This document shows, in pieces, positions 9,045-18,563 of a stretch of 64,000 bases of DNA. The first letter of the stretch is position 1. Each line of letters opens with the position of its first letter. Source of the DNA: Anabaena azotica FACHB-119 (lineage in GTDB: Bacteria; Cyanobacteriota; Cyanobacteriia; Cyanobacteriales; Nostocaceae); contig NZ_JACJSG010000008.1 in NCBI RefSeq assembly GCF_014697625.1, positions 62,001 to 126,000 of the forward strand. Direction: 5' to 3'. Both the position numbers and the translations under genes were made by a program. The notes below the pieces were generated by a model. It saw nothing but the letters and a program-made list of their open reading frames with translations. It was not told the origin of the DNA and ran no database searches.

Positions 9045-10430
9045 CTAGGACTGTTGGCTAGTGGTTTGTACAGACTGTGAACTGAGGTTTTCTAAAATAT
9101 CTAAAACTTCTTGTTCAAAAGCGACTTGGGCGCGGTTGGTTTTACCGCCAATATATAAGCGATCGCCTTTTTGTAATGCCCAGATTTGCGAGTGTGAAAA
9201 GTAACTCATCACCACACCCAACATCAAAATACCAAAGCCTGTGTAAACAATTGGTATGCCTGGGTCGGCTTTGATTTGTAAACCAGTGCTACCCACCACA
9301 TCTAAAATTTTCAGGGTAACACCGTTAACTTGAGTAGACATTCCATTACGGACAGTATCAACCAACTTACCCTTAGCATCGTAAATTAATACCATACCTT
9401 GTAAGTCTTTAGCTAACAGAGAAACGCCTTCACTCAAATCAGGTTTTGTCGGTATCCAAGTTCCCCAGATACGCCCTTGACCTTTGGTATTTAAAAGCGC
9501 CATCGGTAGCTGAAAGATGGGGCTGTTGTTGACGCGGACACGAACAGCAGAAATACCCCAATCAGTTTGGTAAAAAGTTACGCCATGATAACGCAGAGGT
9601 TGATTAACAAAAATCTTTTTGTGGTCAACTTCTTTGCCTGCTTTATCCAAAACTGACATATCTGAATAAAATTGGTCAATCCCACCTTTGGGTGTGTAGT
9701 CAATCCAAAAACGATTGACCTTTACAGACCAATCTCTGGGGAATTGGGCGGCTGCTAAAGGCCCAGCATCGATAATATTTGTCACCTGGAAAGTATCGCC
9801 ACTGGGAACCATTTCTTGGGCGACAAATCCAGTCATTGCCCCCCATATTCCCCCCAAAAGGATGGTGACAATACCTATATGCACGATAATCGGGCCGATA
9901 CGTCCAACTATTCCCTTACGGGCGTAGAGAATATCATCTTTTTCTTGAAAGATTTTATAACGACGGTTTTGTAATAATTGGGTAAGAGAATCTACAGAAC
10001 CAGTTTCTAGTTCTGCACTTAAAGCGAGTTTTTGAAATTGTCTTGGTTCTTCGTAATATTTCCAGCGTTGGGCGGCTTTTAAGGCTGGTAATTGACGGGT
10101 GAAAGTACAAGCAGTGAGGCTAGTTCCAAATAAAACTAGTAATGATAAAAACCACCATGTTCGATAAACATGATCTAAACCAACTACTTGAATTACCTTC
10201 CAAGTGAGAAAACCAAATAAGGCTGGGTGTTCTGGGTAGTTTGCTTGATAGAATGCTGGTGATTGTCCTTGCTCAATGACAGTGCCAGTGACACTGAAAA
10301 GAGCGATGATTAGTAGAAGTGCGATCGCTAGACGTAAATCTGTCAGTACAGGTAAAAACTCTCGCCGCAAAACTCTTCCCGGTACTGACCACCAAGGGGA
10401 TGTTGTGGAAGCTGAATTATCTATAGTCAT
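9045..10430 (-). CDS. ccs1: Cytochrome c biogenesis protein Ccs1/CcsB (ResB family)
   Basis: 461 residues. This is a system II c-type cytochrome assembly protein of the thylakoid or plasma membrane, working with CcsA in heme delivery to apocytochromes such as cytochrome f and c6. The ResB pattern shows three N-terminal membrane spans (about 31-50, 94-112, 175-197; the last is [20 protein letters not shown]), a large lumenal domain, and a final span near residue 400 ([17 protein letters not shown]). The start overlaps the ccdA stop by 4 nt (ATGA), showing translational coupling. ccsA is not in the window. Confidence 0.93.
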   Translation of the reverse strand: MTIDNSASTTSPWWSVPGRVLRREFLPVLTDLRLAIALLLIIALFSVTGTVIEQGQSPAFYQANYPEHPALFGFLTWKVIQVVGLDHVYRTWWFLSLLVLFGTSLTACTFTRQLPALKAAQRWKYYEEPRQFQKLALSAELETGSVDSLTQLLQNRRYKIFQEKDDILYARKGIVGRIGPIIVHIGIVTILLGGIWGAMTGFVAQEMVPSGDTFQVTNIIDAGPLAAAQFPRDWSVKVNRFWIDYTPKGGIDQFYSDMSVLDKAGKEVDHKKIFVNQPLRYHGVTFYQTDWGISAVRVRVNNSPIFQLPMALLNTKGQGRIWGTWIPTKPDLSEGVSLLAKDLQGMVLIYDAKGKLVDTVRNGMSTQVNGVTLKILDVVGSTGLQIKADPGIPIVYTGFGILMLGVVMSYFSHSQIWALQKGDRLYIGGKTNRAQVAFEQEVLDILENLSSQSVQTTSQQS

Positions 10431-11173
10431 TGCTTAAAAACTGTCAAGGGAATGCGAGAAATGAGAGAAAATACACCAAATCCTACTAATAATGCACCGC
10501 TAACTGGATTAATCCAACCAGACCAGCGACGCAATTCTAGTAACTTTTTAATTGAGGCGGTGAAAGTACCTGCCAAAATCAGGGGAGTTACATAGCCGGC
10601 TGTATAAGAAATTAACAACACAGCACCTAAAATCAAATCTTGTGTACTCGCCACCCAACCCAGGATACTGGCTAATACTGGTGTGCTACAAGGGGAGGCT
10701 ACCAAACCGAAAGTTAGACCAATGGCGTAAGAACGCACACCGGAAGGTAAATCTTGAGAAATCCAATCAGTACCACCAAAGGAGGGGAATTGCAGAGGTA
10801 ATGCTTCTAATAAATTCAACCCCATGAGGATGGCAATAATACTGACAATAATGGGTAAACCGATACCTATTTGACCGTAGACTTTGCCCACCACTGCGGC
10901 TATAATACCTAAACCTGCCAGTGTAGTTGCTAAACCTAACGCAAACCATGTTGATTGGGCGGCAGCTTGCCAGCGATTTTTAGCTTCATAACCACCAATA
11001 TAACCAATGGTAATTGGTAGCATGGAAAGCATACAGGGGGTAAGACTAGTAAGTAACCCTGCGGCAAAAATGATACCAATACTCAGCAAACTCAGGTGAG
11101 TTAGTTGGTCAGATACCAGAGTGTTGGCGAATTGTTCGAGTTGATAAATTTGTGTTTGCAGAGTCTCCAGCAT
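10427..11173 (-). CDS. ccdA: Cytochrome c biogenesis thiol transporter CcdA
   Basis: 248 residues, six predicted membrane spans. CcdA passes reducing equivalents from stromal or cytoplasmic thioredoxin across the membrane to keep the CXXCH cysteines of apocytochromes c reduced. The two conserved cysteines are visible in [23 protein letters not shown] and [17 protein letters not shown], each in a proline-flanked helix as in the family. It is the first gene of the ccdA-ccs1 operon, with the 4-nt ATGA overlap to ccs1. Confidence 0.94.
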   Translation of the reverse strand: MLETLQTQIYQLEQFANTLVSDQLTHLSLLSIGIIFAAGLLTSLTPCMLSMLPITIGYIGGYEAKNRWQAAAQSTWFALGLATTLAGLGIIAAVVGKVYGQIGIGLPIIVSIIAILMGLNLLEALPLQFPSFGGTDWISQDLPSGVRSYAIGLTFGLVASPCSTPVLASILGWVASTQDLILGAVLLISYTAGYVTPLILAGTFTASIKKLLELRRWSGWINPVSGALLVGFGVFSLISRIPLTVFKQ

Positions 11174-11504
11174 AGGCTATCACTGAGCGGGAAATGCTTG
11201 TTCTGCTTGAATTTTAGCTTATTTTGGGCTGCAAGTTAGATTCGTAAGGTTTTCATCGATTCTCCGAAAATGCAGATACTTAACCATTACTGACTGAATC
11301 TCGTTAGGTGTTATGTCCGTAGAGAGGTTAGCGGCATTATTTTTCTGAGTTGATAAAATTCCTAATCTGTTATATATCTTAATTAAGATAAAATTAAGAA
11401 AAAAATAATTTTAGATTAAAACATATTTGAAGTTTTTCCTAGAAAAGCTTTCATCACTATGTATTGGTTTTGACTTATAGACATAAAAGCAAGAGGTAGA
11501 TTTA
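11174..11504. promoter_or_regulatory. Divergent promoter region between ccdA and a membrane-protein gene
   Basis: 331 bp separate two divergently transcribed genes, so both promoters should lie here. The right half (about 11360-11470) is strongly AT-rich (AATTAAGATAAAATTAAG). No operator, riboswitch or repeat is evident. Confidence 0.4.
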
Positions 11505-12215
11505 GTGGAATTCAAAATTTCTCCAAACCAAATAACTCGACTACTTATATTCATTACCATCGCTATCGGTTTTGCTAGTCTCTCAGGACAGTTTTATGTT
11601 TATTTCTTGAATGGAGATAAATTGTCTGGTGTGGTTAGGATGTTTGACTTAAATGAAGAGCAGAATATTCCTACTTTAGTTACAGGTTTGATATTACTAT
11701 TTTGTTCTCTGTTATTAGAATTTGTTGCCCTAGCAAAACAAAGAGAAAACAACCGTTATTCTGCCTACTGGCATGGGTTAGCAATTACTTTTATTTATTT
11801 AAGTTTCGATGAATTGTTAGAGTTACATGAAAAAATAAATAGTATATTAAATAGAATTGTACAATCTACTGGTCAAAGGTTAGATATTTTAAATATTTTA
11901 TTGGTATTAATTTTTATTTTAGTTTATTTTAAGTTTTTGTTGCATTTACCTAAAAAGATTAAAAGATTCTTTGTTTTAGCCTTTGCTTGTGTTGTTATAG
12001 GTGGAGTAGGGATTGAGTTATTGGGTGTATGTTTTTTCCCTAACATATATCATCAGGAATCTTTGATTTCTGAAATAATTACCACTATCGAAGAATGTTT
12101 TGAAATTCTGGGCTTGACTATTTTTATACATGGGATACTACTTTATCTTAATTCGTTTGTAACAGACATACATATTAATATCGTGGGGTCAGAAAAGAAG
12201 AGATTTCAACAATAA
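11505..12215 (+). CDS. Hypothetical multi-span membrane protein
   Basis: 236 residues; family not recognised. The start is GTG, supported by AAGAGGTAG 6 nt upstream. Five or six hydrophobic segments are visible (about 10-30, 55-75, 88-105, 125-145, 155-180, 200-218). A charged amphipathic stretch, SFDELLELHEKINSILNRIV, lies between spans and is the most distinctive part. A low-GC gene, standing alone between ccdA and a DUF202 gene. No function can be assigned. Confidence 0.75.
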   Translation: MEFKISPNQITRLLIFITIAIGFASLSGQFYVYFLNGDKLSGVVRMFDLNEEQNIPTLVTGLILLFCSLLLEFVALAKQRENNRYSAYWHGLAITFIYLSFDELLELHEKINSILNRIVQSTGQRLDILNILLVLIFILVYFKFLLHLPKKIKRFFVLAFACVVIGGVGIELLGVCFFPNIYHQESLISEIITTIEECFEILGLTIFIHGILLYLNSFVTDIHINIVGSEKKRFQQ

Positions 12216-12364
12216 AAAGCTGGAAGATTACCATCAAACTACTCTGAGATATAACTTAAAGAGTAGATTATGAAGTAATAATTATTACTTGTGAAGAGTA
12301 GAAAAATTTCTAATTTACTGGTAAGATTTTGGTCTTACTGTTCTTCTTTACCAGCAGATTACTC

Positions 12365-12802
12365 ATGAATAAGCTGCCGAAAATAGACCGTCAGCGAGAA
12401 CATCAGGCCAATGAGAGGACTTTTTTAGCTTGGTTGCGGACTTCTATTGCTTTGATTGGTTTTGGGTTCGCTATTGCAAGATTTGGGCTATTTCTCCGTC
12501 AGCTTGATACAACAATTACACAACGGGAAACTACTGTACATCCTATATTCAACTCGGAGAATTTGGGGATTATTTTGGTACTGTGTGGAATTTTAGCGAT
12601 CGCTCTAGCTGCATGGCGTTACAATCAGGTATTCTGGCAGATAGAACGGGGTGATTATCAACCGAATCGATTAGCTGTGTGGATAATTACTGGGGTTGTG
12701 ATGGTTTTGGGAGCTTTAAGTATTCCTATACTCTTAATCCGCAATACAACTGTGCCGCGTCCATCTTCTATAATTAATCAACACAAATCACACAATAATT
12801 AA
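12365..12802 (+). CDS. DUF202 (YidH-type) small membrane protein
   Basis: 145 residues from the ATG at 12365; the frame extends to a TTG 12 codons earlier, but DUF202 proteins begin close to the conserved charged motif. The N-terminus DRQREHQANERTFLAWLRTSIALIGFGFAIARF is the family signature (NERTxLAWxRT). Three membrane helices follow (about 28-48, 62-84, 100-122). The function of DUF202 proteins is unknown. The C-terminus is short and polar. Confidence 0.85.
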   Translation: MNKLPKIDRQREHQANERTFLAWLRTSIALIGFGFAIARFGLFLRQLDTTITQRETTVHPIFNSENLGIILVLCGILAIALAAWRYNQVFWQIERGDYQPNRLAVWIITGVVMVLGALSIPILLIRNTTVPRPSSIINQHKSHNN

Positions 12803-13405
12803 GCTTTGTGTTATTTTACCACAGAGGCACAGAGGCACAGAGAAAAGCTAGAACCTCTACCCCAGAGAAGCTGATCAATGTTCTGGAAGGCTGATTAATT
12901 AATAGATTGGTGAAGAGAGTACATTCTTAAGAGATTCTATATATAAAGTATTGTGAATGCAATACTAAGATGTGGAGTATTTATAGAAAGTTGAAACAAT
13001 AGCTGAGACTAAATACTCATATGATATCTGCTCCAATACTTATCATATCGTGATGGTTGGTAATGGGTAATGGGTAATGGGTAATGGTAGGAAAAAATCA
13101 CCTATTTGCTATTGCTTATTACACACTGTGACAATCATATCATAAGTAATTAGACGAGCTTGATATCATTTTTATAAATATATATTTGACAGTTTGGTGT
13201 AAATAATTCATACCAATTCGTCAAAATCAATTAACAGATACAAAAGCAAAATTATAAGTTGTATCTGATTTTTTGAATTTTGAATTTTGCGGAAAGTTCT
13301 GTAGGCGGGTTTCCCGCCGTAGGAAACTTTCCAAGACGAATTTTGAATTGATTCTTCTGTCTCCACATTCTGAAAGTACATAGAGGCTAGGACAACGAGC
13401 AAATT
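12803..13405. other. Long nifJ upstream region with short repeats
   Basis: About 600 bp without a gene. It contains CACAGAGG tandem units (12822-12840), four GGTAATG units (about 13059-13086) and, close to nifJ, the palindromic repeat at 13289-13349 embedded in TTTGAATTTTG units. The sequence at 12890-13050 is unique and AT-rich. A long leader is plausible for nifJ, but I see no defined NtcA or FNR-type site that I would defend. Confidence 0.5.
13289..13349. repeat. Dispersed palindromic repeat (copy 1)
   Basis: A 61-bp unit starting GCGGAAAGTT and ending GACGAATTTTGAATT. It contains the nested inverted pairs GGAAAGTT/AACTTTCC and GGCGGG/CCCGCC, so it folds into a strong hairpin. A second copy with few differences lies at 46160-46220. 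It sits 57 bp before the nifJ start, so it would lie in the nifJ leader or block upstream transcription. Confidence 0.75.
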
Positions 13406-16400
13406 ATGAGCCAAACCTTTGCAACTATCGACGGCAATGAGGCTGTCTCCCGTGTTGCTTATAAATTGAATGAAGTGATTGCCATCTATCCTATCACCCC
13501 CTCTTCGGCAATGGGTGAATGGGCGGATGCTTGGGCGGCGGAAGGTCGTACCAATTTGTGGGGTACAGTTCCCCATGTGGTACAAATGCAGAGTGAAGGC
13601 GGTGCGGCGGCGGCTGTACATGGGGCTTTGCAAACGGGTTCCCTAAGTACGACTTTCACTGCTTCCCAAGGGCTGTTGTTGATGATACCCAACCTCTACA
13701 AAATTGGGGGTGAACTGACAAGCACTGTGGTTCACGTAGCAGCCCGTTCTTTGGCTACCCACGCCCTATCCATTTTTGGCGACCATAGTGATGTGATGGC
13801 GGCGCGTGGTACAGGGTTTGCGATGTTGTGTTCGGCTTCGGTGCAGGAAAGTCATGATTTAGCTTTCATTGCCCATGCAGCTACTTTAGAGACTAGGGTA
13901 TCATTTCTGCATTATTTTGATGGCTTCCGTACTTCCCATGAAGTGCAGAAAGTGCAATTATTATCAGATGATGATTTGCGATCGCTGATCAACGAAGAGA
14001 AAGTATTCGCCCACCGCGCCCGCGCCCTGACTCCCGACAGTCCACTATTACGGGGGACAGCGCAAAACCCTGATGTCTTCTTCCAAGCCCGTGAAGGTGC
14101 AAACCCTTACTATAATGCTTGTCCGGAAATTGTCCAAAGCATTATGGATAAATTTGGGGAACGCACAGGAAGGTATTATCAACTATATGAATACCACGGC
14201 GCGAGTGATGCCGATCGCGTAATTATTCTCATGGGTTCCGGTTGTGAAACGGTACATGAGACAGTAGATTATCTTAACGCCCGTGGGGAAAAAGTAGGGG
14301 TTCTCAAAGTTAGATTATTTCGCCCCTTGGATGTCGAGAGATTTATTCAGGCTTTACCTAAGAGTGTACAGGCGATCGCAGTTCTCGACCGCACCAAGGA
14401 ACCAGGAAGTGCGGGGGAACCTTTGTATTTGGATGTGGTGACGGCTTTGTATGAAGCAGGGGAGCAACCCACCCCTAGCCCCTCCCAGGAGGGGAAAGGA
14501 GCAGGGAAGCAGTTACCTAAAATTGTTGGTGGTCGTTATGGGCTTTCCTCGAAGGAATTTACCCCGGCGATGGTGAAGGCTGTGTTCGATAATTTGGCAC
14601 AAGCTACGCCGAAGAATCATTTTACTATCGGTATTTATGATGATGTAACGCATACATCCCTGGAATATGACCCCAGTTTTTCAACAGAACCAGATAACGT
14701 TGTCCGGGCGATGTTTTATGGGTTGGGTTCTGATGGGACAGTCGGGGCTAATAAAAATTCCATCAAAATTATTGGGGAAGGAACGGACAATTACGCTCAA
14801 GGCTACTTTGTCTACGACTCCAAAAAATCTGGCTCAATGACAGTTTCCCACCTGCGCTTCGGGCCGCAACCAATTCGTTCTACCTACTTAATTGACCAAG
14901 CCAACTTTATTGGTTGTCATCACTGGGGCTTTTTGGAACGTATCGAAGTGTTAAAAGCTGCTGCACAAGGGGCGACTATATTGTTAAATAGTCCTTATGA
15001 TGCGGATACTGTTTGGTCAAATTTACCCCTGAAAGTAAAGCAGCAAATTCTTGATAAGCAACTCAAACTCTACGTCATCAATGCTAACCAAGTCGCCCGT
15101 AATAGTGGGATGGGTGGACGCATCAACACTATTATGCAGGTGTGCTTCTTTGCGTTAGCGGGGGTATTGCCACAGGAGCAAGCGATCGCCAAAATTAAAC
15201 AAGCGATTGAAAAGACCTATGGTAAGAAAGGCGCGGATGTTGTCCGCATGAATTTACAGGCGGTAGACCAAACCTTAGAGAATTTGCACCAGGTGAAGGT
15301 TCCCCTTGAGGAAAAAGGGAAATGGATAGACGAGGAAACATTCGCATCTAACCTTCCCTTCCCCACCAGCGCCCCCAAATTTGTCCGGGACGTTCTCTTA
15401 AAAATCATGGTGTGGCAAGGTGATGACTTACCTGTAAGTACATTACCACCAGATGGCACATTTCCCACAGGTACGGCGAAATGGGAAAAGCGGAACGTTG
15501 CGGAAGAAATACCCGTTTGGGATGGGGATGTCTGCGTACAGTGCAGTAAATGTGTGATGGTTTGTCCACATGGGGCAATTCGCGCTAAGGTATATCAGCC
15601 AACCGAGTTGGAGAATGCACCACCTACATTTAAGTCGGTGGATGCAAAGGATAAAGACTTTGCCAAGCAGAAGTTTACTATCCAAGTAGCGCCGGAAGAC
15701 TGTACAGGTTGTGAGGTCTGTGTGAATGTCTGTCCCGCCAAAAATAAAGCCGAACCTTCACTTAAAGCCATTAACATGGCGCAACAGTTACCCTTGCGAG
15801 AACAAGAGAGGGAAAATTGGCAATTCTTCTTGAGTTTACCGAATCCTGACCGGACAAAGTTAAAACTTAACCAAATTCGTCAGCAGCAGCTACTAGAACC
15901 ATTGTTTGAGTTTTCCGGTGCTTGTGCTGGTTGTGGTGAGACACCTTATGTAAAACTATTAACACAACTATTTGGCGATCGCGCAGTGGTTGCTAACGCC
16001 ACAGGTTGTTCTTCTATCTACGGTGGAAACCTCCCCACTACACCTTGGACGAAGAACGCCGAAGGACGAGGCCCGGCTTGGTCTAATAGTTTATTTGAAG
16101 ATAACGCCGAGTTTGGTTTTGGTTATCGTCTGTCATTGGATAAGCAAGCCGAGTTTGCGGCGGAACTTCTGCAACAGTTCAGCGCCGAAGTGGGTGATAA
16201 GTTGGTTGAGTCTATTCTCAATGCAGAACAGAAAACCGAGGCTGATATTTGGGAACAGCGTCAACGGATAGCGTTGTTGAAGGAAAAGTTGGATGAAATA
16301 TTGAACGCAGATGCACGCAGATGCACGCAGATGGAAGAGGATGATATAAAGGTTCATCAGCGTTTATCGGCGGTGCAAAATCTTAAATCACTTGCTGATT

Positions 16401-17053
16401 ATTTAGTCAAGAAAAGTGTCTGGATAATTGGTGGTGATGGTTGGGCTTATGACATTGACTTTCACGGTATCGACCATGTGTTAGCTAGTGGTCGCAATGT
16501 CAACATTTTGGTGATGGATACAGAAGTTTATTCTAACACCGGGGGGCAATCTTCTAAAGCTACGCCAAGGGCAGCCGTTGCTAAATTCGCCGCCAGTGGT
16601 AAGCCAGCGCCTAAGAAAGACTTGGGCTTAATGGCGATGAGTTACGGGAATGTGTATGTGGCGAGTGTGGCGTTGGGTGCGAAGGATGACCAAACACTCA
16701 AGGCGTTTTTGGAAGCAGAAGCTTTTGACGGCCCATCCTTAATTATTGCTTACAGCCATTGTATCGCCCACGGTATCAACATGGCGACGGGGATGCAGCA
16801 TCAAAAAGCCTTGGTAGATTCTGGACGCTGGTTGTTGTATCGTTATAATCCACTGTTGCCACAACAGGGTAAAAATCCTCTACAGTTAGATATGCGATCG
16901 CCTACTCAATCAGTAGAGCAATCAATGTACCAAGAAACTCGCTTCAAGATGTTGACCAAAAGTAAGCCCCAGTTAGCTAAACAATTGCTAGAACAGGCCC
17001 AGGCTGAAGTTGATGCACGTTGGCAGATGTATCAATATTTGGCGAATAGGTAA
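13406..17053 (+). CDS. nifJ: Pyruvate:ferredoxin/flavodoxin oxidoreductase
   Basis: 1215 residues, single-chain PFOR. It oxidatively decarboxylates pyruvate to acetyl-CoA and CO2 while reducing flavodoxin or ferredoxin (cytosol; fermentation, and electron supply to nitrogenase in heterocystous strains under iron limitation). In order: pyrimidine-binding domain with YPITPSSAMGEW (28-39); domains II-III; gamma-type domain; two 4Fe-4S motifs CVQCSKCVMVCP (about 708) and CTGCEVCVNVCP (about 766); third-cluster and TPP region GACAGCGETPYVK (about 838) with GGDGWAYDID (about 1009). Two in-frame tracts come from intergenic repeats: about residues 353-367 (nt 14466-14505) and about 965-976 (nt 16301-16332, CGCAGATGCA units). 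Both probably lie in surface loops. AGGACAACGAG precedes the ATG. Confidence 0.96.
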   Translation: MSQTFATIDGNEAVSRVAYKLNEVIAIYPITPSSAMGEWADAWAAEGRTNLWGTVPHVVQMQSEGGAAAAVHGALQTGSLSTTFTASQGLLLMIPNLYKIGGELTSTVVHVAARSLATHALSIFGDHSDVMAARGTGFAMLCSASVQESHDLAFIAHAATLETRVSFLHYFDGFRTSHEVQKVQLLSDDDLRSLINEEKVFAHRARALTPDSPLLRGTAQNPDVFFQAREGANPYYNACPEIVQSIMDKFGERTGRYYQLYEYHGASDADRVIILMGSGCETVHETVDYLNARGEKVGVLKVRLFRPLDVERFIQALPKSVQAIAVLDRTKEPGSAGEPLYLDVVTALYEAGEQPTPSPSQEGKGAGKQLPKIVGGRYGLSSKEFTPAMVKAVFDNLAQATPKNHFTIGIYDDVTHTSLEYDPSFSTEPDNVVRAMFYGLGSDGTVGANKNSIKIIGEGTDNYAQGYFVYDSKKSGSMTVSHLRFGPQPIRSTYLIDQANFIGCHHWGFLERIEVLKAAAQGATILLNSPYDADTVWSNLPLKVKQQILDKQLKLYVINANQVARNSGMGGRINTIMQVCFFALAGVLPQEQAIAKIKQAIEKTYGKKGADVVRMNLQAVDQTLENLHQVKVPLEEKGKWIDEETFASNLPFPTSAPKFVRDVLLKIMVWQGDDLPVSTLPPDGTFPTGTAKWEKRNVAEEIPVWDGDVCVQCSKCVMVCPHGAIRAKVYQPTELENAPPTFKSVDAKDKDFAKQKFTIQVAPEDCTGCEVCVNVCPAKNKAEPSLKAINMAQQLPLREQERENWQFFLSLPNPDRTKLKLNQIRQQQLLEPLFEFSGACAGCGETPYVKLLTQLFGDRAVVANATGCSSIYGGNLPTTPWTKNAEGRGPAWSNSLFEDNAEFGFGYRLSLDKQAEFAAELLQQFSAEVGDKLVESILNAEQKTEADIWEQRQRIALLKEKLDEILNADARRCTQMEEDDIKVHQRLSAVQNLKSLADYLVKKSVWIIGGDGWAYDIDFHGIDHVLASGRNVNILVMDTEVYSNTGGQSSKATPRAAVAKFAASGKPAPKKDLGLMAMSYGNVYVASVALGAKDDQTLKAFLEAEAFDGPSLIIAYSHCIAHGINMATGMQHQKALVDSGRWLLYRYNPLLPQQGKNPLQLDMRSPTQSVEQSMYQETRFKMLTKSKPQLAKQLLEQAQAEVDARWQMYQYLANR

Positions 17054-17168
17054 TGGGTAATGGGTAATTGGTAATGGGTAAAGTCCTATTACCTATTACC
17101 CAACTATAATTTTTGGCGCAGAATGTAGATTAAAATATAAATGTTACATTTTTGCAGGAGTTTATTCA

Positions 17169-17543
17169 ATTTCTATTAATGCCGAACAACTGCACCAAAT
17201 TCAGACTATTGCTAGCAGTTATGAAAACTTTCAATGTGTGGAATGTAGTCAAGCAATTCAAGCTTACTTAATTTCCGAAAACATTCCTGGCAAACTGATT
17301 AAATTATATACAGGAGCATCTACGGGTGCGAACAGCTTTATTTATGATGAAACATTTCCTGAAGCAGCTATTTCTACTAATGGTCGTCATCAAGGCGTTG
17401 CCATTATCATTAATGGTATAGAAACAGTTTTTGATAATCATCACCCAGCAGGCATTTCTAGAAATGAATGGATGGCAAATCTATTGTTTCAGGGCTTAGT
17501 GCATTTTGGGCAGCAATTTGAAATTACAGAGATAGAATTTTGA
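17169..17543 (+). CDS. Papain-fold toxin domain protein (start codon unclear)
   Basis: The sequence resembles the papain-fold toxin domain of bacterial polymorphic toxins: QCVECSQAIQAYL (likely catalytic Cys), KLIKLYTGAS, NGRHQGVAIIINGIETVFDNHHPAGI (likely catalytic His) and a closing FGQQFEITEIEF. The first ATG/GTG/TTG in frame is the GTG at 17238, but that would remove the first Cys of CVEC and the preceding helix (AEQLHQIQTIASSYENF). The frame is open back to 17082 with no standard start. GGAG at 17157-17160 is well placed for the ATT at 17169, so I mark the gene from there. It may use a rare ATT start, be a broken remnant, or be a domain detached from a larger toxin. Confidence 0.6.
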   Translation: MSINAEQLHQIQTIASSYENFQCVECSQAIQAYLISENIPGKLIKLYTGASTGANSFIYDETFPEAAISTNGRHQGVAIIINGIETVFDNHHPAGISRNEWMANLLFQGLVHFGQQFEITEIEF

Positions 17544-17557
17544 GGATATTAACGAAT

Positions 17558-17917
17558 ATGTTAGATGTAAAAAACGAATATCTTTATCATTTATTAGCAA
17601 GGATTAAGCAAAGACCAGGAATGTACATAGGGCAATGTTCTATTACTAGATTGAATATGTTATTGGTGGGTTATAGCCAAGCCAGAATGGAATTAGGATT
17701 ACCTCGCACCGAACAAGAGAAGAATTTTGATAATTTTCAAGAATGGATACAGAATAAATATGATGTTACTGCTAGTCAAGGGTGGGATGGTATTATTCTA
17801 GCCAATTCTACTGATGAAAAAGATGCTTTTTATAAGTTTTTTCAGTTATTTGAGCAATTTATTAAGCAAGAAACAATCAATGCGAACTTAGAATTAACAA
17901 TTACAGGAAATTCATAA
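17558..17917 (+). CDS. Probable immunity protein for the papain-fold toxin
   Basis: 119 residues from the ATG at 17558. The frame is open from a TTG at 17540 that overlaps the toxin stop, but TGAGGA precedes the ATG better. The N-terminal LLARIKQRPGMYIGQCSITRLNMLLVGY motif (RPGMYIG) recurs in small proteins found next to toxins in bacterial polymorphic-toxin loci. The protein is acidic, helical and has no membrane span, fitting a cytosolic antidote. The call rests on position directly after the toxin gene and on that motif; it is not proved. Confidence 0.6.
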   Translation: MLDVKNEYLYHLLARIKQRPGMYIGQCSITRLNMLLVGYSQARMELGLPRTEQEKNFDNFQEWIQNKYDVTASQGWDGIILANSTDEKDAFYKFFQLFEQFIKQETINANLELTITGNS

Positions 17918-18028
17918 GTTGGAAATTAACAGCTTATATTAATGTTCACCAGCATGGCGATCGCTCACCCAGCGCGTTTAATTCTCGGTTAATGATGAAA
18001 TCCTACAATTCCTCGTTAGATAATAAAC

Positions 18029-18177
18029 AGGACTTACGCACTGAAGTTATCTGTCGAGACAGGGTGTAAGGGTGTAAGGGTATAGGGGTATAGGTTTAGC
18101 GCTTTTACACCCCTACACCCCTATACCCCTGTACCCTTGCCAAAACCCTTGATTTTTCGTTTTCATGCGTAAGTCCT
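18029..18177. mobile_element. MITE with AGGACTTACGCA ends (copy A)
   Basis: A 149-bp element with perfect 12-bp inverted ends, AGGACTTACGCA (18029-18040) and TGCGTAAGTCCT (18166-18177). The inside has GGGTGTAA/GGGTATAG units on one arm and TACACCCCTA/TATACCCC units on the other, so most of the element folds on itself. A related copy lies at 58241-58431. The right end lies 14 bp from the stop of the following minus-strand gene, where the hairpin may also end transcripts. Confidence 0.75.
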
Positions 18178-18191
18178 AATAAAACTTATAA

Positions 18192-18563
18192 TTATAGTTT
18201 AGCTGAATCAAATTCAATACCACGACGTGCAAAATATTTATCAATGTTAATCTGCACAAATAAATCCTTGAGTTCTTCGGCAATCTCTTGAGGTGGATTT
18301 CCTGATAAAGCTATTGCAATTAAACGTTCTGCTGCTGCAATTTCTCCACAATCAATTGCTAAAGTTGCTGCACTAAGATGTAATACTGAACGTGTAGGTT
18401 CTGCTGCCAGATTATTGACGATTAATTCTGCTGCTAACCGTTCTTTTTCAAATGCTTCTCTGGAAAGTTGCAAGGCTAAAACAGAGTCGCCTTTTAGTTT
18501 AGCAACTTGTGCCATTTCAGCTAAATCCATTGCTTGTTTATGTAAATCTTGAATGTTATTCAT
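18192..18563 (-). CDS. Hypothetical helical protein, coupled to upstream gene
   Basis: 123 residues, not recognised. All-helical with TPR-like spacing: QAMDLAEMAQVAKLKGDSVLALQLSREAFEKERLAAELI, then AATLAIDCGEIAAAERLIAIALS, so it may be a short TPR-like adaptor. The frame is open a little further upstream, but the ATG at 18563 overlaps the upstream TGA as ATGA, showing translational coupling, and fixes the start. The pair of genes presumably works together. Confidence 0.75.
   Translation of the reverse strand: MNNIQDLHKQAMDLAEMAQVAKLKGDSVLALQLSREAFEKERLAAELIVNNLAAEPTRSVLHLSAATLAIDCGEIAAAERLIAIALSGNPPQEIAEELKDLFVQINIDKYFARRGIEFDSAKL

Noticed and set aside
9715..9927. Plus-strand frame inside ccs1
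   Set aside because: Antisense shadow of a well-supported gene.
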